Shown here one piece after another: positions 18,001 to 18,305 of a DNA stretch of 18,305 bases (position 1 is the first letter of the stretch; each line of letters begins with the position of its first letter). The notes beneath the pieces are model-generated. The model worked only from the letters and a program-made list of their open reading frames with translations. It had not been told where the DNA came from and did no database searches. The stretch covers positions 1 through 18,305 of the forward strand of contig NZ_JOGO01000097.1 of NCBI RefSeq assembly GCF_000719475.1. Reading direction: 5' to 3'. Both the position numbers and the translations under genes were made by a program. This DNA is from Streptomyces sp. NRRL F-5630. Its GTDB lineage: Bacteria > Actinomycetota > Actinomycetes > Streptomycetales > Streptomycetaceae.

Positions 18001-18305
18001 GCTCACCATCGTCGCCCTCCCGGAGCCGGACACCAACGCCCCCGGCGACTGGACCGAGGCCACCCGGCAGCAGACCACCTCCGGCACCTCCGCCATCGAG
18101 GCAGCGATGGACGAGTTGGTCCTCGCCGACTCGACAGGTCCCGCGTCTTCGGGGCAGTTGCCGGATGTCGGGGGGTTGCGGATTGGTGAGGTGTCGGGTT
18201 CTTCGGCGGGTGTTTCGTGGTCGGCGGAGTCGTTGATGGTGAGTCCGTCGGGTGCGTCGCGTGGGCGTAATTTGACGGGCGAGAAGGTGCGTCATGTGCG
18301 GTTGG
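1..18305 (+). CDS. Giant modular protein with repeated single-Cys (clan CD-like) units; partial at both ends
   Basis: One reading frame, codons starting at base 2, runs through the window without a stop: 6,101 complete codons, with start and stop both outside. Third positions are almost all G or C, as in real Streptomyces genes, and the translation has alternating linkers, folded domains, a coiled coil and repeats of about 850 residues. Only three cysteines occur (codons at 4919, 14024, 16595), each near the same position of a repeat and each 47-48 residues after a histidine. No signal peptide, transmembrane segment or recognisable toxin domain is visible. The style matches giant actinobacterial proteins that I recall being annotated as lonely-Cys-domain or WXG100-linked polymorphic toxin proteins; this is memory, not a search. 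Secretion, self-processing and a toxin role are inference. That the frame is coding is very secure; its function is not. Confidence 0.93.
404..472 (+). repeat. Short acidic T-P-D repeat
   Basis: Degenerate tandem units of the form (F/L)-T-P-D are encoded here: DFTPDLTPDFTP, then a VESP interruption, then DLTPDPT. The DNA repeats the word acgccggat or close variants. It lies inside the disordered linker. Slippage or unequal exchange is a likely origin. Confidence 0.7.
935..1009 (+). repeat. LNDPGD-type acidic repeat
   Basis: The hexapeptide LNDPGD is present twice in direct succession, followed by the variants LIDLSD and PGDLPDQ. The DNA shows the direct repeat ttgaacgacccgggcgac. The segment is strongly acidic and lies within the linker. 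A metal-binding role is conceivable but there is no evidence for it. Confidence 0.7.
1319..1402 (+). repeat. Thr-Asp/Asn/Gly repeat
   Basis: About 28 codons encode almost only Thr alternating with Asp, Asn, Gly, Ser or Ala, with words such as TDTGT and TNTDT. The DNA is a run of acc/acg codons separated by gac, ggc and aac. It is part of the flexible linker just upstream of the first folded domain. Confidence 0.7.
1571..2160 (+). other. Small alpha/beta domain of unknown function (residues 524-720)
   Basis: After the linker the composition changes to that of a folded domain: a strand (TRVRMWVQRI), DDGRW, a second strand (VSLHLPV), a helix (ELAGLQGRMRTLLDSRL), then LPRSGDQLHIDLTLI, followed by helices around 1915-2040. 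This strand-helix-strand pattern with 'sGDqLH(i/v)D' is one I associate with domains placed between the Pro-rich linkers of large Streptomyces toxin-like proteins. I know of no assigned function. No catalytic motif is evident. Confidence 0.6.
2165..2500 (+). other. Second Pro-rich linker ending in a Gly-Lys run
   Basis: Residues 722-833 are rich in Pro, Ala, Thr and Gly. The stretch ends at 2435-2494 with alternating glycine: GMGQGTGQG, then GAGKGKGKGR, a short basic patch in an otherwise acidic protein. It separates the alpha/beta domain from the helical region. Confidence 0.75.
2540..3410 (+). other. Mostly helical region (residues 847-1137)
   Basis: Begins with the short repeat DITDITDVTDT (2540-2572). 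Heptad-like amphipathic helices follow (for example LALAEARQEHENALTAFQQA and AQRRLDAAVDRLRDLG), then a more globular helical stretch with WRDAYEGFALATFQ and HVRLLMNRPG. No motif for a known enzyme is visible. It looks like a structural spacer or helical bundle leading into unit 1. Confidence 0.55.
3420..3985 (+). other. Alpha/beta domain leading into unit 1 (residues 1140-1328)
   Basis: Pattern: a strand (PVVVGFDAG), a long helix (RRELKALAREVASAGLL), a strand (EVVLTGFGRSG), a helix (VGAVSGLFSDDLTRALEEL), a strand (FGITVRVGNG), then helices. The strand-helix-strand with an internal 'TGfGrsG' loosely recalls the OmpA-like fold, but I would not assign it. Codons here end in G or T more often than in the upstream 3 kb (ggt, ttg, cgt, gat), a visible change in codon style. 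Confidence 0.45.
3986..6375 (+). repeat. Unit 1: divergent copy of the single-Cys repeat unit (residues 1329-2125)
   Basis: Same order as units A and B. First is an alpha/beta module opening with QGLNLTGQPV (4031) and containing YVVVAQGG and PVVLVLNHGG. Second is a His/Cys module with SQHG (His1592, codon 4775) and LGACWAD (Cys1640, codon 4919). Third is a helical domain with AGLHSGSGPASE and RGIGALENMR (about 5177-5380), aligning with AGLHEGADAASEE and QGIGALETLR of unit A. Fourth is a final alpha/beta module opening with MGRNWTGRQV (5933) and containing APLLMVGTHTNPGGLAQHVA. Similarity to A and B is clear in protein but weak in DNA, so this is an old copy. Confidence 0.72.
4560..5095 (+). 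other. His/Cys module of unit 1 (clan CD-like dyad H1592-C1640)
   Basis: The putative dyad histidine sits in VYHFSQHG and the cysteine in AVIDLGACWAD, 48 residues later. Both follow hydrophobic strands. H-G after one strand and A-C after another is the classical clan CD signature; in caspase-1 the catalytic His237 and Cys285 are also 48 apart. Upstream, ALDGMVLPDSS...RSFGRVTMSDSD aligns with SLDGVAFRDSD...ERFGQISGRDG of unit A. Proteolytic activity and self-cleavage are inference. Confidence 0.6.
6376..6570 (+). other. Short linker between unit 1 and the beta-rich middle
   Basis: Low-complexity stretch rich in Pro, Thr, Ala, Ser and Gly (for example PSVLPGTSAEQG, EAPDTDG, VVPPPAATPGE). It marks the end of unit 1 and the start of a section with a different composition. 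Confidence 0.55.
6571..7440 (+). other. Alpha/beta region opening the beta-rich middle (residues 2191-2480)
   Basis: Contains YDGHVGLVAHEPTPDSVLEG, a helix (LYGQVIAALG), RALRVQLSDVLSAEEVEL, then GHRITVRHGGRDRSVDVRLAY. Strands (VPWSAIF, GDTTVNLSATHN, QSITVAETFMV) and an acidic loop (EHGGVDDLPLWGGDS) follow. The H-G in RITVRHGG is not followed by a cysteine and is not a dyad candidate. I do not recognise a named family. Confidence 0.5.
7562..7950 (+). repeat. Beta module 1 (Ser/Thr/Gly-rich)
   Basis: Strand AVGMLELTAVIEPG, then a small-residue stretch (HSSSVDRSAKLTSGLGIEGS, then FGGNIMGKAGVNW, then LSNVSSATLMHG), closing with strand RVTYTVTLHRAG. This strand / Ser-Thr-Gly / strand layout recurs four more times downstream. 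Confidence 0.45.
8357..8712 (+). repeat. Beta module 2 (Ser/Thr/Gly-rich)
   Basis: Strand RRVQLRFSVSRDTG, then IGFSSYESSGGRQRGTALSG and a Gly-rich run (AAGAGGGFNIPL), closing with ELFEVPARLALDLYEG. Same layout as module 1. A helical spacer with EEVRELPAHLENLESIGY and FDRAEAWLRKEGF (about 7960-8200) separates the two. Confidence 0.42.
8713..9500 (+). other. Spacer with helical segment between beta modules 2 and 3
   Basis: Begins with an acidic loop and a compact motif (ATPHTVPGNVTLLVPHYRTH). It continues with helices (VRATAALMEALRQIVAG, RRASVTLTDLATEAAKRG) and a weakly amphipathic run, VNRVGSAVNWAATPLSWAAR. The last is too short and polar to call a transmembrane helix with confidence. Confidence 0.4.
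9503..9870 (+). repeat. Beta module 3 (Ser/Thr/Gly-rich)
   Basis: Opens with QVMKLKISGYLTNP. A polar Gly/Ser/Thr stretch follows (EQGVTAGDTAGRQRGVGVTH, STVNSGTKIARTSEETGD), and it closes with DLTLLVTVEWGVRN. Layout matches modules 1 and 2, but direct sequence identity is low. Confidence 0.42.
10295..10720 (+). repeat. Beta module 4 (Ser/Thr/Gly-rich)
   Basis: Opens with ERVYFLHVAYGGARLVEVAL. A polar middle follows (KMTSSGVTTTRQGTVNLVS, SIALTSTRARTARSDRTDED), and it closes with ADFDLDYRFTGTVRSQLVW. It is followed by a helical spacer (GDLARRVHTWIGRLLRG, PQLMEALRAVDPRMAASWG, AARLGELIQAGEISLD) up to module 5. Confidence 0.42.
11255..11640 (+). repeat. Beta module 5 (Ser/Thr/Gly-rich)
   Basis: Opens with PSLEISLHHPRPV. 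The middle is strongly Ser/Thr-rich (VRTSTTTSSAASSFALNQQG, NVSASTFTHMRIGSTSM), and it closes with YETLVDTVITVNG. A small domain with WLALGPDPDGTRLGRALFVA and VELVVRTDHGLRNWPFDADG follows and leads into the coiled coil. Confidence 0.42.
12083..12812 (+). other. Long coiled coil (residues 4028-4271)
   Basis: About 240 residues dominated by Ala, Glu, Arg, Asp, Gln and Leu with heptad-like spacing, for example EERRLREQWQRALAEVERLE, ELTRAEEAVARAERAVRQAD and ELHGIERDLTAVRQELAEQA. Apart from SPETGP near 12419-12436, which could be a hairpin tip, it has essentially no prolines, and it contains no Cys and few aromatics. Such a segment forms long helices and typically acts as a stalk or oligomerisation element. 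It sits between the beta-rich middle and the tandem units. Confidence 0.78.
12813..13072 (+). other. Ser/Pro/Arg-rich linker before the tandem units
   Basis: Low-complexity stretch (RGSMSSAPARPTRSGRFGG, ERSTSSRPADTDEP, PADPSDSSSTAPVPP). It separates the coiled coil from unit A and is expected to be disordered. Confidence 0.65.
13073..15529 (+). repeat. Unit A: tandem single-Cys repeat unit (residues 4358-5176)
   Basis: Order: an alpha/beta module with QGRNWTREPV (13151), YVVAA-like FVVAAEGDPGGLRLPDD and PVLLAVPFAQRTLDLQ; a His/Cys module with FAAHA (His4628, codon 13883) and LEVCYSASD (Cys4675, codon 14024); a helical domain with SEETRATMLRLVRGLRDLFG and ERLVQGIGALETLR; a last alpha/beta module opening with QGANWSDTPAPEG (15011) and containing PVLFLTSGPGVLSPELVQRF. 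Unit B repeats all of this at +2565 to +2574 bases. The residue after the histidine is Ala, not the usual Gly, so activity of this copy is doubtful. Confidence 0.82.
13620..14105 (+). other. His/Cys module of unit A (H4628-C4675)
   Basis: His in IYIFAAHAQPG and Cys in LGLEVCYSASD are 47 residues apart. Between them lie a strand (WISFALRDGRKVRLG), a helix (QDAARFIAGLREVRQL) and the turn PPGHK. The usual clan CD H-G is H-A here. After the Cys comes a Pro-rich loop with the motif PPPHIDDPWGD, shared exactly with unit B. Confidence 0.62.
15530..15637 (+). repeat. Ala-Pro repeat linker between units A and B
   Basis: Thirty-six codons encode almost only alternating Ala and Pro, with two APTP interruptions. 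The DNA is a run of gcg/gct/gcc alternating with ccc/ccg/cct. Such Ala-Pro stretches are stiff, extended spacers. The junction after unit B has no equivalent, so this looks like a local expansion. Confidence 0.85.
15638..18070 (+). repeat. Unit B: tandem single-Cys repeat unit (residues 5213-6023)
   Basis: Near copy of unit A. The opening GASDPMLSPQTVIAGPS and QGRNWTGKPV (15716) match GASDPTLSPRTVIAGPS and QGRNWTREPV. His5485 (codon 16454) is in FAAHGKPG and Cys5532 (codon 16595) in LEICYSASD. The helical domain and the last alpha/beta module (opening at 17582 with VQGVYWSDTPAPEG) follow. DNA identity with A is complete over blocks such as 16506-16566 and 17955-18024, including third positions, but low in others, for example around 17530-17580. 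Unit B keeps the H-G/C dyad, so it is the better candidate for an active module. Confidence 0.84.
16190..16685 (+). other. His/Cys module of unit B (H5485-C5532)
   Basis: VYNFAAHGKPG supplies the H-G motif after a hydrophobic strand, and LGLEICYSASD supplies the Cys after the next core strand, 47 residues later. The segment between has a strand (RVTLALRDGRKVWLG) and a helix (DAARFIAGLREVRQL). Layout and spacing fit the clan CD cysteine peptidase core. The residue before Cys (Ile) is not the Ala or Gln most common in that clan, so the assignment stays structural. Confidence 0.66.
18071..18180 (+). other. Linker between unit B and unit C
   Basis: Short variable stretch (QQTTSGTSAIEAAMDELVLA, then DSTGPASSGQLPDVGGLRIG). 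It replaces the Ala-Pro linker seen between A and B. From about 18150 the codons become T-richer (ttg, att, ggt, tct, gtt). Confidence 0.6.
18181..18305 (+). repeat. Start of unit C (third tandem unit), cut by the window end
   Basis: LMVSPSGASRGRNLTGEKVR aligns with the opening of unit B (TVIAGPSAARQGRNWTGKPV). The Asn codon of the shared GRN motif is at 18269, 2544 bases after its counterpart at 15725. The unit continues beyond the window, so the number of tandem copies is unknown but at least three begin. Confidence 0.75.

Noticed and set aside
16931..18295. Antisense open frame at the right end
   Set aside because: Terminated by the reverse complement of the forward Leu codon CTA at 16931-16933, in register with the forward gene. 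A shadow, not a gene.

Overview
The window looks like the chromosome of a high-GC actinomycete, most likely Streptomyces or a close relative. In one forward frame (codons starting at position 2) nearly every third base is G or C, and I found no TTA leucine codons in that frame. Genus is inferred from codon use and protein style; no taxonomic marker gene is present.

The whole window lies inside one giant gene. Reading forward from base 2, I found no stop codon through base 18304, so there are 6,101 consecutive sense codons and the frame is open at both ends. The start, stop, promoter, ribosome binding site and terminator all lie outside. There is no intergenic DNA, RNA gene, insertion sequence or CRISPR array. 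Long antisense open frames are by-products of the codon bias and are rejected below.

Layout of the protein (residue number = (position+1)/3). (1) 2-1570: Pro/Thr/Asp/Ser-rich linker with short acidic and Thr-rich repeats. (2) 1571-2160: a small alpha/beta domain. (3) 2165-2500: a second Pro-rich linker ending in a Gly-Lys run. (4) 2540-3410: a mostly helical region. (5) 3420-6375: a divergent copy of a large unit ('unit 1'). (6) 6376-12080: about 1,900 residues rich in beta strands, with five similar Ser/Thr/Gly-rich modules separated by helices. (7) 12083-12812: a long coiled coil. (8) 13073-18070: two tandem units (A and B, 855 residues apart), followed by the beginning of a third (C) cut by the window end.

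Each complete unit has the same order: an alpha/beta module, a module with a His and a Cys 47-48 residues apart, a helical domain, then another alpha/beta module. The protein has only three cysteines in 6,101 residues, one in each complete unit, always in the same place. The local pattern (strand-His-Gly, then 47-48 residues, then strand-Cys) resembles the catalytic dyad of clan CD cysteine peptidases (caspases, gingipains, MARTX and TcdA/B autoprocessing domains). From memory, not from a search, giant Streptomyces proteins of this style are annotated as 'lonely Cys domain' proteins, often in the context of WXG100/type VII-secreted polymorphic toxins.

Working hypothesis (inference): this is the central part of a very large exported effector or surface protein. 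It would have a flexible N-terminal region, a beta-rich and coiled-coil middle, and repeated peptidase-like units that may self-process or bind. No toxin or immunity domain is visible, so the final function cannot be read from this window.
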